Below, in pieces: positions 16,234 to 25,169 of a DNA stretch of 64,000 nucleotides. The first letter of the stretch is position 1. Every line of letters starts with the position of its first letter. The position numbers were made by a program, and so were the translations under genes. Under the pieces are notes generated by a model that searched no databases, had not been told where the DNA came from, and was given only the letters and a program-made list of their open reading frames with translations. Location of the stretch: positions 124,001-188,000 of the forward strand of contig NZ_RJKN01000006.1 in NCBI RefSeq assembly GCF_003751265.1, written 5' to 3'. Source of the DNA: Pseudokineococcus lusitanus. GTDB lineage: Bacteria > Actinomycetota > Actinomycetes > Actinomycetales > Quadrisphaeraceae.

Positions 16234-17529
16234 TCAGCGGCGGCAGTCGAGCGAGCGCAGGTCCACGGCCGCGGCCATGGCCGCGTACCCGGCGTCGCTG
16301 GGGTGCAGGTCGTCGCCGCTGTCGTAGGCCGGCAGCAGCTTGTCGGGGTTGGACGGGTCGCGCGTGGCCGCGTCGAAGTCGACGACGGCGTCGAACTCGC
16401 CGCTCGTGCGGATCCACTCGTTGACCGCCGTGCGCTCCGCCTCCCGGGCCGGGCCGGCGGACTCGAAGGCGGTCAGCGTGCCGCCCTGGATGCAGACGCC
16501 CGCGGCGTGCGTGCGGGCGATGAGCTGCCGGTACCCCGCGATGACCTCCTCCGCCGTCGCGCCGCCGGAGATGTCGTTGATGCCCTCGAGGAGGACGACG
16601 GTCTCGACGCCGGGCGACGTGAGGACGTCGCGGTCGAGCCGCGCGAGCGCGCTGACGCCGGCGCCGTCGGACAGCACGCGGTTGCCGCTGATGCCCTCGT
16701 TGACGACGCCGGTGCCGTCGTACCGCGGGGTGGCGAGGAGGCGGCGGGCCAGGTGGTCGGGCCAGCGCTGGTCGCCGTCGACGGTCGCGCCGTAGCCGTC
16801 GGTGATGGAGTCGCCGAGCGCGACGACGGTCCCGTCGCCGCGCGCGCCCGTGACGACGAGCCCGTCGACGACGTGCCAGCGCGTGAGCGCCGTCGTGAAG
16901 GCGTCGGCGCCCTCCTCGGCGGCGACGTCGCCCGGCTCGGAGACGTACGACGTCGCGACGGCCAGGTTGTGGCCCGTCGCCACGCCCGGGTCGCCGTCGA
17001 CGTGGACGGACACGGCGAGGTCGAGCTGCTCGGCCCACCGGCCCGTCAGCGGGTCGCTGAGGACCTCGGCGCCGGGCGGGACGAGCACGGAGGTCTCGCC
17101 GCCGCCGAAGGTGAGGCCGCGCAGCGAGCCGGGCTCGACGGCGCCGCCGCCCGCCGAGACGCCGACGGTGCCGGAGTAGGTGACGGCCGCCGTCCCGACG
17201 ACGTTGGACAGCGAGACGCGGAGGTCCCGGCCGCCGACGTTCGTCCGGACGACGTTGCGCACCGTGCGGCCGGCGACGTCGCTGTCGGTGCGGTCGGCGC
17301 TGGCGCCCCACGTGCCGACGAGCGCGGGCAGGCGGCCCGCCGTCGACGCCGCGGGCGCGGCCGGCGCAGCGGGGACGGAGGGGTCGGCGGCCACGGGCCC
17401 GGCCCCGCCGGCGGCCAGCAGGCCGGCGAGCAGCAGGCCGCCCGCGGCGGTGGCGGCCACGGCGCGCAGCCGGCCGGGCGGCGTCCGGCGGTCGGGCGAG
17501 GGGTCGGACGGGGCGGGGCTCGCGGGCAT
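16234..17529 (-). CDS. Secreted SGNH/GDSL hydrolase
   Basis: A 431-residue exported esterase-like protein. A signal peptide (about 20-48) is followed by a beta-rich N-terminal domain (70-215), then the SGNH hydrolase fold. Block I is ALGDSITDGYG with the nucleophile Ser, block III is LLEGINDISGG, and block V is DDLHPSDAGY with Asp and His of the triad. This two-part layout is seen in actinobacterial extracellular lipases and carbohydrate esterases (deacetylases); which of these it is cannot be told. ATG at 17529 follows GGAGGT. It is transcribed alone and converges on the RidA gene. Confidence 0.86.
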   Translation of the reverse strand: MPASPAPSDPSPDRRTPPGRLRAVAATAAGGLLLAGLLAAGGAGPVAADPSVPAAPAAPAASTAGRLPALVGTWGASADRTDSDVAGRTVRNVVRTNVGGRDLRVSLSNVVGTAAVTYSGTVGVSAGGGAVEPGSLRGLTFGGGETSVLVPPGAEVLSDPLTGRWAEQLDLAVSVHVDGDPGVATGHNLAVATSYVSEPGDVAAEEGADAFTTALTRWHVVDGLVVTGARGDGTVVALGDSITDGYGATVDGDQRWPDHLARRLLATPRYDGTGVVNEGISGNRVLSDGAGVSALARLDRDVLTSPGVETVVLLEGINDISGGATAEEVIAGYRQLIARTHAAGVCIQGGTLTAFESAGPAREAERTAVNEWIRTSGEFDAVVDFDAATRDPSNPDKLLPAYDSGDDLHPSDAGYAAMAAAVDLRSLDCRR

Positions 17530-17661
17530 CGGGTGACCTCCGGGGTGCGCCGGCCGGGCCGGGTCCGTCGCCGTCGACGGGCACGACGACGGTACGTCCG
17601 GTTCGTCCGGGTGGCGAGGGTCGGTCGGGCGCCGGTCCCGCCCGTCACCGTGCCTCTCGTC

Positions 17662-17725
17662 CGCGACGTGTGGCCATGACGGGTCCCGCCGGGCGCGCGA
17701 TGCCCCCTCATGGCCACACATCGCG
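17662..17725. repeat. Dispersed 17-nt repeat, locus 2 (inverted pair)
   Basis: CGCGACGTGTGGCCATG (17662-17678) and CATGGCCACACATCGCG (17709-17725) form an inverted pair with one mismatch and a 30-nt loop. This is the same loop length as the inverted pair at locus 1 (536-605). It lies between the SGNH gene start and the stop of the siderophore ATPase gene; both are on the minus strand. Confidence 0.8.
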
Positions 17726-17762
17726 AAGAGGGGAGGCAGCAGGCGGGCGTCGGGGGGCGGGG

Positions 17763-18584
17763 TCAGAGGGCGGCGACGTCCGCCCGGACGTGGTGGCGGC
17801 CGATGGGGAGGACGAGGGGGCGGCCCGAGACGGGGTCGACGACGACCTGGCTCTCGAGGCCGAAGACCGCGCGGATCACCTCGGGGGTGACGACCTCCTC
17901 CGGCGGGCCGGGAGGGGCGGCGAGGCCGCCGCCGGCCATGGCGACGAGGTGGTCGGCGTAGCGCGCGGCGAGGTTGAGGTCGTGGAGCACCATGACGACC
18001 GTCGTCCCGCGGGTGCGGTTGAGGTCGGTCAGGAGGTCGAGGACCTCGACCTGGTGGGCGACGTCGAGGAACGTCGTCGGCTCGTCGAGGAGCAGCAGGT
18101 CGGTGCGCTGCGCGAGCACCATGGCGATCCAGACCCGCTGCCGCTGACCGCCGGAGAGCTCGTCGACGGGGCGGTCGGCGAGGTCGCCCGTGCCGGTGAG
18201 GGTCATGGCGTCGGCGACGGCCTCGTCGTCGGCCGCGCTCCACCGCTGCAGGAGGCGCTGGTGCGGGTGGCGGCCGCGGCCCACGAGGTCGGCGACGGTG
18301 ATGCCGTCCGGCGCCACCGGCTGCTGCGGCAGGAGGCCGAGGGTCCGGGCGAGCTCCTTGGCCGGCACCTTGTGCACGTCGCGGCCGTCGAGGACGACGT
18401 GCCCCCCGGACGGGGCGAGCAGGCGCGACATCGAGCGCAGGAGCGTCGACTTCCCGCAGGCGTTGGCCCCGACGACGGCGGTCACGCGGCCCGGCGGCAC
18501 GACGAGGGAGAGGTCCTCGACGACGGTGCGGCCGCCGTAGCCGAGGGTGAGGCCGGCGGCCTGCAGGCGGTGGGCGTCGGTCAC
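17763..18584 (-). CDS. Ferric siderophore ABC transporter, ATP-binding protein
   Basis: A 273-residue ATPase of the FepC/FhuC type that powers import of ferric siderophores. It shows Walker A GANACGKST (about 39-47), the Q-loop LLPQQ, the signature ELSGGQRQRVWIAMVLAQ, Walker B LLLLDEPTTFLD and the switch-His in VLHDLNLAARYADH. The GTG start overlaps the stop of the upstream permease gene by four bases, so it is the last member of a coupled SBP-permease-permease-ATPase operon. Confidence 0.93.
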   Translation of the reverse strand: MTDAHRLQAAGLTLGYGGRTVVEDLSLVVPPGRVTAVVGANACGKSTLLRSMSRLLAPSGGHVVLDGRDVHKVPAKELARTLGLLPQQPVAPDGITVADLVGRGRHPHQRLLQRWSAADDEAVADAMTLTGTGDLADRPVDELSGGQRQRVWIAMVLAQRTDLLLLDEPTTFLDVAHQVEVLDLLTDLNRTRGTTVVMVLHDLNLAARYADHLVAMAGGGLAAPPGPPEEVVTPEVIRAVFGLESQVVVDPVSGRPLVLPIGRHHVRADVAAL

Positions 18585-19660
18585 AGGGAGCCTCCGGTCC
18601 GGTGCGTGCGGACGACGAGGTGGACGAGGTAGGGGGCGCCGAGGACGCCCGTGACGACGCCGACCGGCAGGCGCGTGCCGAGCAGGTTCTGGCCCACGAG
18701 GTCGGCGGTCAGCACGAGCACGGCGCCGACGAGGGCGGCCGGGACGAGCACGGGCGTGCCCGGCCCGACGAGCCGGGCGGCGATGGGTCCCGACAGGAAG
18801 GCCACGAAGGCGATGGGCCCGGCGGCGGCCGTCCCGAAGGCGACGAGACCGACCGCGGCGACGAGCAGGAGCAGGCGGGTCCGACCCACCCGCACGCCGA
18901 GCGCGGACGCGGTGTCGTCGCCGAGCTGGCCGGCGGCGAGGTCGCGCTGGAGGAGCAGGAGCACCGGCGCGAGCACCGCGAGGGCGAGCGCCAGCGGCCA
19001 CGCCTGCTCCCACGACGCGCCGTTGAGGCTGCCCGTGAGCCACCGCGAGGCGGCCTGCTGGTCCCAGACGGCGGCCTCGGAGAGGAGGTACGTCGTCACG
19101 CTGTCGAGCATCGCGGCGACGCCGATGCCGACGAGGACGAGCCGCGTCGTCGCCGACGTCCGCCCGGCCGCGAGCGCGTAGATGACGAGGGCCACGGCGA
19201 GGCCGCCGGCGATGGCGAAGGTCGACACCCCCGTCGCGCCGAGGCCGAGGGTGACGATGCCGAAGGTCGCCGCCGCGCTCGCCGCCGAGGTGATGCCGAT
19301 GACGTCGGGGCTGGCGAGCGGGTTGCGGAGCATCGTCTGGAACGTCACGCCGCCGAGGCCGAAGGCCAGGCCCGTGAGGACGGCCAGCGCGGCCCGCGGC
19401 AGGCGCAGCGTCCCGACGGTGAACGAGGCGCCGTCGACGTCCTGGCCGAGGACGACGCGGAGGACGTCCGCCGGCGGGTAGACCGTCCGGCCGACGACGA
19501 GGCTGACGCAGAAGAGCACGACGACGAGGACGGCGAGCACCGTGACGACGGTGCGGCGGTGCCGGGTGCGGCGTCGGCGTCCGCGCGCGACGTCCGCGGG
19601 CGTGACCCCGGCGGACGGGCCGGCCGTCGGGGCGTCCGCGTGGACGGGGACGGCGGTCAC
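18581..19660 (-). CDS. Ferric siderophore ABC transporter, permease 2 (FecCD family)
   Basis: A 359-residue FecCD-type permease with about nine to ten helices after a 35-residue basic cytoplasmic N-terminus. Family motifs RLPRAALAVLTGLAFGLGGVTFQTMLRNPLASPD and the coupling-helix region GPIAFVAFLSGPIAARLVG (the Gly that contacts the ATPase) are clear. GTG start and stop both overlap neighbours by four bases, indicating tight translational coupling. It forms the channel with the other FecCD protein of this operon. Confidence 0.92.
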   Translation of the reverse strand: MTAVPVHADAPTAGPSAGVTPADVARGRRRRTRHRRTVVTVLAVLVVVLFCVSLVVGRTVYPPADVLRVVLGQDVDGASFTVGTLRLPRAALAVLTGLAFGLGGVTFQTMLRNPLASPDVIGITSAASAAATFGIVTLGLGATGVSTFAIAGGLAVALVIYALAAGRTSATTRLVLVGIGVAAMLDSVTTYLLSEAAVWDQQAASRWLTGSLNGASWEQAWPLALALAVLAPVLLLLQRDLAAGQLGDDTASALGVRVGRTRLLLLVAAVGLVAFGTAAAGPIAFVAFLSGPIAARLVGPGTPVLVPAALVGAVLVLTADLVGQNLLGTRLPVGVVTGVLGAPYLVHLVVRTHRTGGSL

Positions 19661-20772
19661 AGCTCGCGCACCTTCTGCCGCCGGACGAGGGCGACGAACA
19701 ACGGCGCCCCGACGAGCGCCGTGATGATGCCGACGTCGATCTCCGCGGGGCGGGCGACGACGCGGCCGAGGACGTCCGCGCCCGTCAGCAGCGCGGCGCC
19801 CGCGACGGCGGAGAAGGGCACGAGCCAGCGGTGGTCGACGCCGACGAGCAGGCGGCACGCGTGCGGCACGACGAGGCCGACGAACGCGATGGGTCCGGTG
19901 ACGGCCGTCGTCGCCCCGCAGAGGACGACGGCGCCGAGCGACGCGACGCCACGGGCCACCGCGACGCGCTCGCCGAGGCCCGCGGCCAGCTCGTCGCCGA
20001 GGGCGAGGGAGTCGAGCGAGCGCGCGGTGAGGAGGCAGACGACGAAGCCGGCGACGAGGAAGGGGGCGACCTGCTGCACGGTGGGCCACGTGGCCCCGCC
20101 GACGCCGCCGACGAGCCACGACCGCACGCCGAGCGCGATGTCGTTGCGCGGCAGGACGACCGCCGTCGTGAGGCTCGTCAGCGCCGCGGCCGTCGCGGCC
20201 CCCGCGAGCGCGAGCTTGAGCGGCGTCGCGCCGCCGCGGCCCAGCGAGCCGACGGCGTAGACGAAGGCGGCCGTCACGGCGGCCCCGGCGATGGCGACCC
20301 ACACGTACGAGCCGGGCGCGGTGAGGCCGAAGAAGGCGATGCCGACGACGACCGCCAGCGCCGCCCCGGTGTTGACGCCGAGGATGCTCGGGTCGGCCAG
20401 CGGGTTGCGCGTGACCCCCTGCATGACGGCGCCGGCCACGCCGAGGGCCGCGCCGGCGACGACGGCGAGCAGCGTCCGCGGCAGCCGGACGGCGACGGCC
20501 GCCTGGTCGAAGCCCTCCACCGAGCCGCCGAGGGCGGCGAGGACGTCGCCCGCACCGACGCTCCGCGAGCCGACGACGACCGAGGTGACGACGAGCGCGG
20601 CGAGCACGACCGTGCCGAGGCCGAGCCACAGCGGCCGGGCGCCCGGCCCGGGCCGGGCGCGGACGGGCGGGGGCGTCGCGCGCGACGCCCCCGCCGTCGT
20701 CGGGGCGGCAGGACCGCCGGAGGGGTCCGCCGGGGGACGGACCTCCCCCGGCGCACCTCCTCCGGTGGTCAT
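19657..20772 (-). CDS. Ferric siderophore ABC transporter, permease 1 (FecCD family)
   Basis: A 371-residue FecCD permease. After a 45-residue proline-rich cytoplasmic leader come about nine to ten helices with RLPRTLLAVVAGAALGVAGAVMQG, TRNPLADPSILGVNTGAA and the coupling motif GPIAFVGLVVPHACRLLVG. The ATG follows the substrate-binding protein stop by eight bases without a strong ribosome site, so translation probably depends on coupling. It pairs with the second permease gene that overlaps its 3' end. Confidence 0.92.
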   Translation of the reverse strand: MTTGGGAPGEVRPPADPSGGPAAPTTAGASRATPPPVRARPGPGARPLWLGLGTVVLAALVVTSVVVGSRSVGAGDVLAALGGSVEGFDQAAVAVRLPRTLLAVVAGAALGVAGAVMQGVTRNPLADPSILGVNTGAALAVVVGIAFFGLTAPGSYVWVAIAGAAVTAAFVYAVGSLGRGGATPLKLALAGAATAAALTSLTTAVVLPRNDIALGVRSWLVGGVGGATWPTVQQVAPFLVAGFVVCLLTARSLDSLALGDELAAGLGERVAVARGVASLGAVVLCGATTAVTGPIAFVGLVVPHACRLLVGVDHRWLVPFSAVAGAALLTGADVLGRVVARPAEIDVGIITALVGAPLFVALVRRQKVREL

Positions 20773-20780
20773 CGGGGGCC

Positions 20781-21821
20781 TCAGCGCGCGGTCGGCGCCG
20801 CGGCGTCGGCGAGCAGGCCGACGTACTCGTCGAGGATGTAGGGGATGGCGAGCGTCGTCGGGTTGGACGCCGTGCCGAGGGGGCCGTCGCCGGGCAGGCC
20901 GACGATCGCCCGGTTCTGCACCGCGGGGATCTGCGACAGCAGCGGGTCGCCCTCGAGCGTCGCCACGAGGTCCTCGCCGCCGTAGGTGACGATGACGTCG
21001 ACGTCGGAGAAGACGTCCGCCTGCTCGGCGCTGACGCTGCCGGAGAAGCTCTCGTTGCCCTCGGAGGCGTCCTGGACGCTCTGCGGCGTCGTCATCCCGA
21101 GGTCCTCGAAGAAGGCGACCCGGGTGTCGAGCGGCGTGTAGAAGTTCACGGTCGACAGGTCGGTCGTGTCGACGTGCGTCATGAACATCGCCGAGGCGCC
21201 CTGCACCTCGGGGTGGGCCTCGACGGTGTCGGCGATCTGCTGCTCGAGGTCGGCCACGAGCGCCTCGCCCTCCTCGGCCATGCCCAGGCCCTCGCTGTTG
21301 AGGAGGATCGTGTCGCGCCACGTCGTGCCCCACGCCACGTCGGGGTAGGCGACGACGGGGGCGATCTGCTCGAGGGTGTCGTAGTCCTCCTGCGTGAGGC
21401 CGGAGTACGCGGCGAGGATGACGTCCGGGTCGGTGTCGGCCACGGCCTCGAAGTCGAGCCCGTCGGTCTCGTCGAAGAGGACGGGCGTCTCGGCGCCCAG
21501 CTCGGTGAGCTTGTCCTCGACCCACGGCAGCACCCCGTCGCCGTCGTCGTCGCCGAACGTCGCGGCGGCCATGCCGACCGGGACGACGCCGAGCGCCAGC
21601 GGCACCTCCTGGTTGGCCCACGCCACGGTGGCCACGCGCTCGGGGCGCTCGGGCAGCTCGGTGGTGCCGAAGGCGTGCTCGATCGTCACGGGCGTCCAGC
21701 CGGCGTCGGCGGCGGCACCGCCCTCCGCGGCCGGGGCGGCGGGCTCGTCAGAGCCGCAGGCGGAGACGCCGAGCAGGAGCAGCGCGGCGAAGGCGCCGAC
21801 GACGGGGCGGGCAGCAGGCAT
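20781..21821 (-). CDS. Ferric siderophore-binding lipoprotein
   Basis: A 346-residue surface lipoprotein: lipobox LLLLGVSACG with Cys22, then a FepB/FhuD-type (PF01497) two-lobe binding fold with EHAFGTTELPERPERVATVAWANQE at the start and the DPDVILAAYSGLTQEDYDTLEQIAPVVAY region after it. A disordered Ala/Glu/Gly-rich linker follows the lipid anchor. It delivers ferric siderophore to the FecCD permeases. First gene of the operon; a DtxR/IdeR-like box lies about 105 bp before the start, so iron repression is expected. No siderophore synthesis genes are nearby, so a xenosiderophore or a distally made one is likely. Confidence 0.92.
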   Translation of the reverse strand: MPAARPVVGAFAALLLLGVSACGSDEPAAPAAEGGAAADAGWTPVTIEHAFGTTELPERPERVATVAWANQEVPLALGVVPVGMAAATFGDDDGDGVLPWVEDKLTELGAETPVLFDETDGLDFEAVADTDPDVILAAYSGLTQEDYDTLEQIAPVVAYPDVAWGTTWRDTILLNSEGLGMAEEGEALVADLEQQIADTVEAHPEVQGASAMFMTHVDTTDLSTVNFYTPLDTRVAFFEDLGMTTPQSVQDASEGNESFSGSVSAEQADVFSDVDVIVTYGGEDLVATLEGDPLLSQIPAVQNRAIVGLPGDGPLGTASNPTTLAIPYILDEYVGLLADAAAPTAR

Positions 21822-21926
21822 GGGACCTCAGACGTGGGAGGGACGACGGGCTCGTCAGGTCTCGTCGGGAGGCCGGCGGGGTCGCCACGTCGTGCGGCAG
21901 CCACCGCGGGCGGACCCGGGCTGACG

Positions 21927-21945
21927 TGAGGGGAGCCTAACCACA
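21927..21945 (-). promoter_or_regulatory. DtxR/IdeR-type iron box
   Basis: Read on the minus strand, TGTGGTTAGGCTCCCCTCA matches the 19-bp DtxR/IdeR consensus TTAGGTTAGGCTAACCTAA at 14 of 19 positions, including the central GGTTAGGCT block. It lies upstream of the siderophore importer operon, where iron-dependent repression is expected. Confidence 0.65.
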
Positions 21946-22034
21946 CCTGGTGGACGCGGGGTGACGTCGGTCGGACGTCGGGGCGACGACGAGCCCCTCC
22001 CGCGGGCGGCCGGTCCCTCTGGCACGGTGGCCCC

Positions 22035-22391
22035 GTGACCTCCGTGGAGATCGTCGTCGTCACCCCCGACCTCGAGCGCCTGGCCGCCTTCTACACCGGC
22101 GTCCTCGGCCTCGACCCCGTCGGCCGCACGCCCGCCGAGGGGGAGGCGCTCGCGCTGACCTACGACCTCGACGGCGTGACGCTCAGCCTCATGGCCGAGG
22201 AGGACGCCGAGGCCGGCCCGGGGCGCACCGTCCTCTCGTTCGGCGTCCGCGACGTCGCCGCGTCGGTCGGCCGCGCGCAGGACCTCGGCGGCGTCGTCCT
22301 CGCCCAGCCGCAGGACGTCTCGTGGGGCCAGCGGGTCGCCTCGGTGCAGGACCCGGACGGCGCCGCCGTCACGCTGACGCAGGACCTCTGA
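22035..22391 (+). CDS. VOC (glyoxalase/bleomycin resistance) family protein
   Basis: A 118-residue single VOC module: EIVVVTPDLERLAAFYTGVLGLDPV at the start and VASVQDPDGAAVTLTQDL at the end, the two beta-alpha-beta-beta-beta halves. Members bind a metal and act in isomerisation, dioxygenation or antibiotic sequestration; metal-ligand His is not obvious in the first strand here, so a binding rather than catalytic role is possible. GTG start. It is divergent from the siderophore operon but shares no functional link I can see. Confidence 0.75.
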   Translation: MTSVEIVVVTPDLERLAAFYTGVLGLDPVGRTPAEGEALALTYDLDGVTLSLMAEEDAEAGPGRTVLSFGVRDVAASVGRAQDLGGVVLAQPQDVSWGQRVASVQDPDGAAVTLTQDL

Positions 22392-22402
22392 CCGCCGGCC
22401 CT

Positions 22403-22467
22403 CCGCACCCTGCCGACAGGGTGCGGTCGGGAGGCGCTCCTGCGGGCGGGGTGTCGACAGGGTGCGG
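22403..22467. terminator. Terminator hairpin and 41-bp-spaced repeat after VOC gene
   Basis: A perfect 10-bp stem (22403-22412 with 22417-22426), loop CCGA, lies 11 bases past the VOC stop and also follows the convergent metalloprotease gene. The right arm GACAGGGTGCGG (22415-22426) recurs as a direct repeat at 22456-22467, exactly 41 bp on. Confidence 0.6.
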
Positions 22468-22572
22468 CCGTGGGTGCGGCCCCCCGGACGAGCGACGAGC
22501 CCCCGACCCGTGTCGCCGCAGGTCGGGGGCGCGTCGTCGGACCACCGTCACCGGCGGTCCTGCGGCCCGGCG

Positions 22573-24906
22573 TCAGCCGACCCGGAGCACCTCCACCGCG
22601 GCGAGGAGGTCGGCGCGGGCGGTCTCGTCCGTGACGCGCGAGGCCAGGGCCTCGGCGCGGTCGAGCGACCGCTCGGCCTGCGCGGCGAGACCGCGCTCGG
22701 TCGACCGCGCGGCGGTGGCGAGCGCCGAGGCGAGCCGCGCCTCGACGCCGCCGCCGAGCGCGCCCTCGCCGCCGAGGTCCGCGACGAGCTCCTGCGCGTA
22801 CGCCGCGAGCAGCGGGTGCACCGCGACCTCGGCCGTCGCCGTGGCACCCGGGTCGGACTCGCTCGTCACGGTGACGGTCGCGGTCCCGAGGCCGCCCGGC
22901 TCGCGGACGAGCTGCAGCGGCACCTCGACCGTCTCGCCGGCCGTCGCGCCGAGGAGGTCGTACGGCTGCACCGCCTCCCAGCCGCCGGCGACGGCGGAGG
23001 AGAGCCGGTAGACGTCGCCGTCGGACGCGCCCTCCCCGGCCTCGCCGGTGTTCGTCATCGGCACACGGAGCTCGGCCGCCGCGCCGCCGTCGACGGGGAC
23101 GGCGGTGGCGCCGGCGAGGTCGAGGGCCGCGCCGCGGGCCTGGTCCCCGGAGCCCTCGAGCGAGCGGACGGCGACGTCGTAGGACAGGACGCCGTCGGCG
23201 TCGCGCTGCCGGTCGAGGACGTAGACGTGGAGGCCGTTGGCCTCGTCGACGTGCTCGTCCTGGCTGCCCGAGCGCGTCCCCGCGCGGAACATCGCGTCGT
23301 TGAGCTGGCGCTGGTCGCCGACCGTCACGGGGACGGGCGTGCCGTCGGGGCGGACGAAGTCCGTGAGCCCGATGTCCTGCGGGTTCGCGTCGACCGTCCA
23401 GACGAAGGGCGCGCGGTCGACGGGCTTCGTCTTGGCCACGTGGACGCCGGACGACGGCGTGAAGGAGTCGGTGCCCATGCGGTCGACGACCTCGACCGAG
23501 TACCCCTCGTAGCCGCCGCGGTCGCAGCGCCAGGCCTCGGTGCCGACGTACCCCTCGGCCTGGCAGGACGAGCGGTCGCCCGCGCCGAGGCCGTCGTCGT
23601 CGAGCGCGACGGTGAGGCCGGCGAGGTCGCCCTCGCGGTTGACCGACCGCGCCTGGACCGTCGCGCGGGCGACGCCGTCGGCCGCCAGCCCGGCCCGGGA
23701 CAGCCCGAGCACCTGCTCGGGCGAGACGAGCTCGAGCCGCTGCTTGTTGCGGAGGGTGAAGTGCGAGCCCATCGACGCACCGCCCGCGTTGGGCACCTGC
23801 CACCGCAGGTGCGTGCCGCCCGGGCCGTTGAAGGAGCCGCGGCTCAGCATGTCCCACGGGCCCGTGTACGAGCGGACCGGCGGGTCGCCGAAGGGGTTGT
23901 TGTAGTTGTCGCCGATGCCCAGCAGGTGGCTCATCTCGTGCTGGAAGACCGCCTGCCCGCTGGACTCGGCCTGCGTCGAGTTGGGGATGACGCCGCGGCT
24001 CGTGGCGTTCGGCCAGTGCGTCGCGGCCGACCGCCACGACGTCCACGGCACGTACCGGGTCGGCGCCCAGCTCGGGATCTCGTTGCCCGCGTCGTTGTAG
24101 ACCGGCCCCTCGGTCGCCCCGGGCGGGCCGAGCTCGGCGGGGACGTCCTCCGGCGCGGCGAACTGCATGTCGCCGAACTCCTGCCAGGTGCCGGACTCGT
24201 CGTGGCCGGCGGTGACCCAGAAGAGGACGTCGTAGTCCTCGTGGACGTCGTCGCCCTGGTCGGCGTACCAGGCGGCGAAGCCGTCGGTGCGGATGTCCTT
24301 CGTGCAGTCGTCGCCCGCCGGGCAGACCGAGTCCGGCCCCGTCACGGGCGCGTGGCCGGCCAGCCCGTACTCGTGGAGCTTGCCGGGCAGCGTGTACGTG
24401 CCGAAGGCGTCGACGTCGACCGAGTACCGGCCGTTGCTGTTCTCCATCCAGTACTCGGTGATGGTGTGGCCGTGGTTGGCCTCGGTCGGGGTGTTGAGGT
24501 AGTCCTCCCACCACTGCGGCGCGTCCTCCGGGGCCACCGGCTCGAAGTCCTCGGCAGGGCTGCCGAAGGGGTGCGAGCCGGGCGGCTGGGTGACGAGCAG
24601 CGGCTGGTCGGTGAAGTCGAGGAGCACGACGGCGGCGCGGAACTCGCGCACGGAGCCCGTCGCCGTCCCGTCGGCCCAGCCCGCGGGCGCCCCGGGGACG
24701 GCCGTGTAGTCGTCCCAGGTCATGTCGTCCTGGTTGACCCAGTCGGCCGGGTCGACGGGCGCGAGCGCGGAGCCCGGCCCGCCGGGCTCCGCGGCCGCCG
24801 TGGCCGGCGCGACCGCCGTCCCGACGCCGGCGGCGAGCAGGGCCGCGAGGCCGGCCGCCAGCCCGCCGCGCCCCACCGCCCTCGGGGTGAGCAGGTGTGG
24901 TGCCAC
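22573..24906 (-). CDS. Secreted M6 (immune inhibitor A-like) metalloprotease
   Basis: A 777-residue exported zinc protease. The signal peptide covers about 1-32. The catalytic domain holds QHEMSHLLGIGDNYN with His323, Glu324, His327 and the likely third-ligand region ending at Asp333. The upstream NHGHTITEYWMENSNGRYSVDV and VLFWVTAGHDESGTW segments are typical of the M6 family. The C-terminal third (about 560-777) is a beta-sandwich-like region plus a helical tail with many Ala, Glu and Arg. GTG at 24906 is chosen because GGAGG precedes it; the longer open frame adds a non-signal-like leader. It is probably transcribed alone. Confidence 0.85.
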   Translation of the reverse strand: MAPHLLTPRAVGRGGLAAGLAALLAAGVGTAVAPATAAAEPGGPGSALAPVDPADWVNQDDMTWDDYTAVPGAPAGWADGTATGSVREFRAAVVLLDFTDQPLLVTQPPGSHPFGSPAEDFEPVAPEDAPQWWEDYLNTPTEANHGHTITEYWMENSNGRYSVDVDAFGTYTLPGKLHEYGLAGHAPVTGPDSVCPAGDDCTKDIRTDGFAAWYADQGDDVHEDYDVLFWVTAGHDESGTWQEFGDMQFAAPEDVPAELGPPGATEGPVYNDAGNEIPSWAPTRYVPWTSWRSAATHWPNATSRGVIPNSTQAESSGQAVFQHEMSHLLGIGDNYNNPFGDPPVRSYTGPWDMLSRGSFNGPGGTHLRWQVPNAGGASMGSHFTLRNKQRLELVSPEQVLGLSRAGLAADGVARATVQARSVNREGDLAGLTVALDDDGLGAGDRSSCQAEGYVGTEAWRCDRGGYEGYSVEVVDRMGTDSFTPSSGVHVAKTKPVDRAPFVWTVDANPQDIGLTDFVRPDGTPVPVTVGDQRQLNDAMFRAGTRSGSQDEHVDEANGLHVYVLDRQRDADGVLSYDVAVRSLEGSGDQARGAALDLAGATAVPVDGGAAAELRVPMTNTGEAGEGASDGDVYRLSSAVAGGWEAVQPYDLLGATAGETVEVPLQLVREPGGLGTATVTVTSESDPGATATAEVAVHPLLAAYAQELVADLGGEGALGGGVEARLASALATAARSTERGLAAQAERSLDRAEALASRVTDETARADLLAAVEVLRVG

Positions 24907-25025
24907 GGGGAGGCCTCCGACGGGTCGCCAAACGGACAAGTCGGACGGACGCTAGACCGTTGGGCCACCTCGCGGGGCGCTGCGTCGGACGTCGGGGCGG
25001 GCGGACGCGCCGTCGTGGGCCGCGA

Positions 25026-25126
25026 CATGGCCACACGTCGCGGCTCGGCGGTGCGCGCGACGAGCCACATGGCCACACATCGCGAGGAGGAGGCGGCCGG
25101 GCGGGGCGACGTGGCCACACATCGCG
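25026..25126. repeat. Dispersed 17-nt repeat, locus 3 (three direct copies)
   Basis: Cores start at 25026, 25068 and 25110, an exact 42-bp period. The first two read CATGGCCACACGTCGCG and CATGGCCACACATCGCG; the third begins CGTGG. The 25-bp segments between cores are unrelated to one another. The array lies in the gap between the metalloprotease promoter and the dihydroxyacetone kinase stop, which otherwise shows nothing. Confidence 0.8.
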
Positions 25127-25169
25127 GGATGGAGGCTCCCGGGACGGGGCGACGCCGGGCGGTGGCCCG

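Noticed and set aside
25026-25126. CRISPR-like array (constant core, variable spacers)
   Set aside because: Cores are only 17 nt and spacers 25 nt, only three units are present, no cas gene is in the window, and the same core also occurs as inverted pairs elsewhere. Classed as a dispersed intergenic repeat instead.
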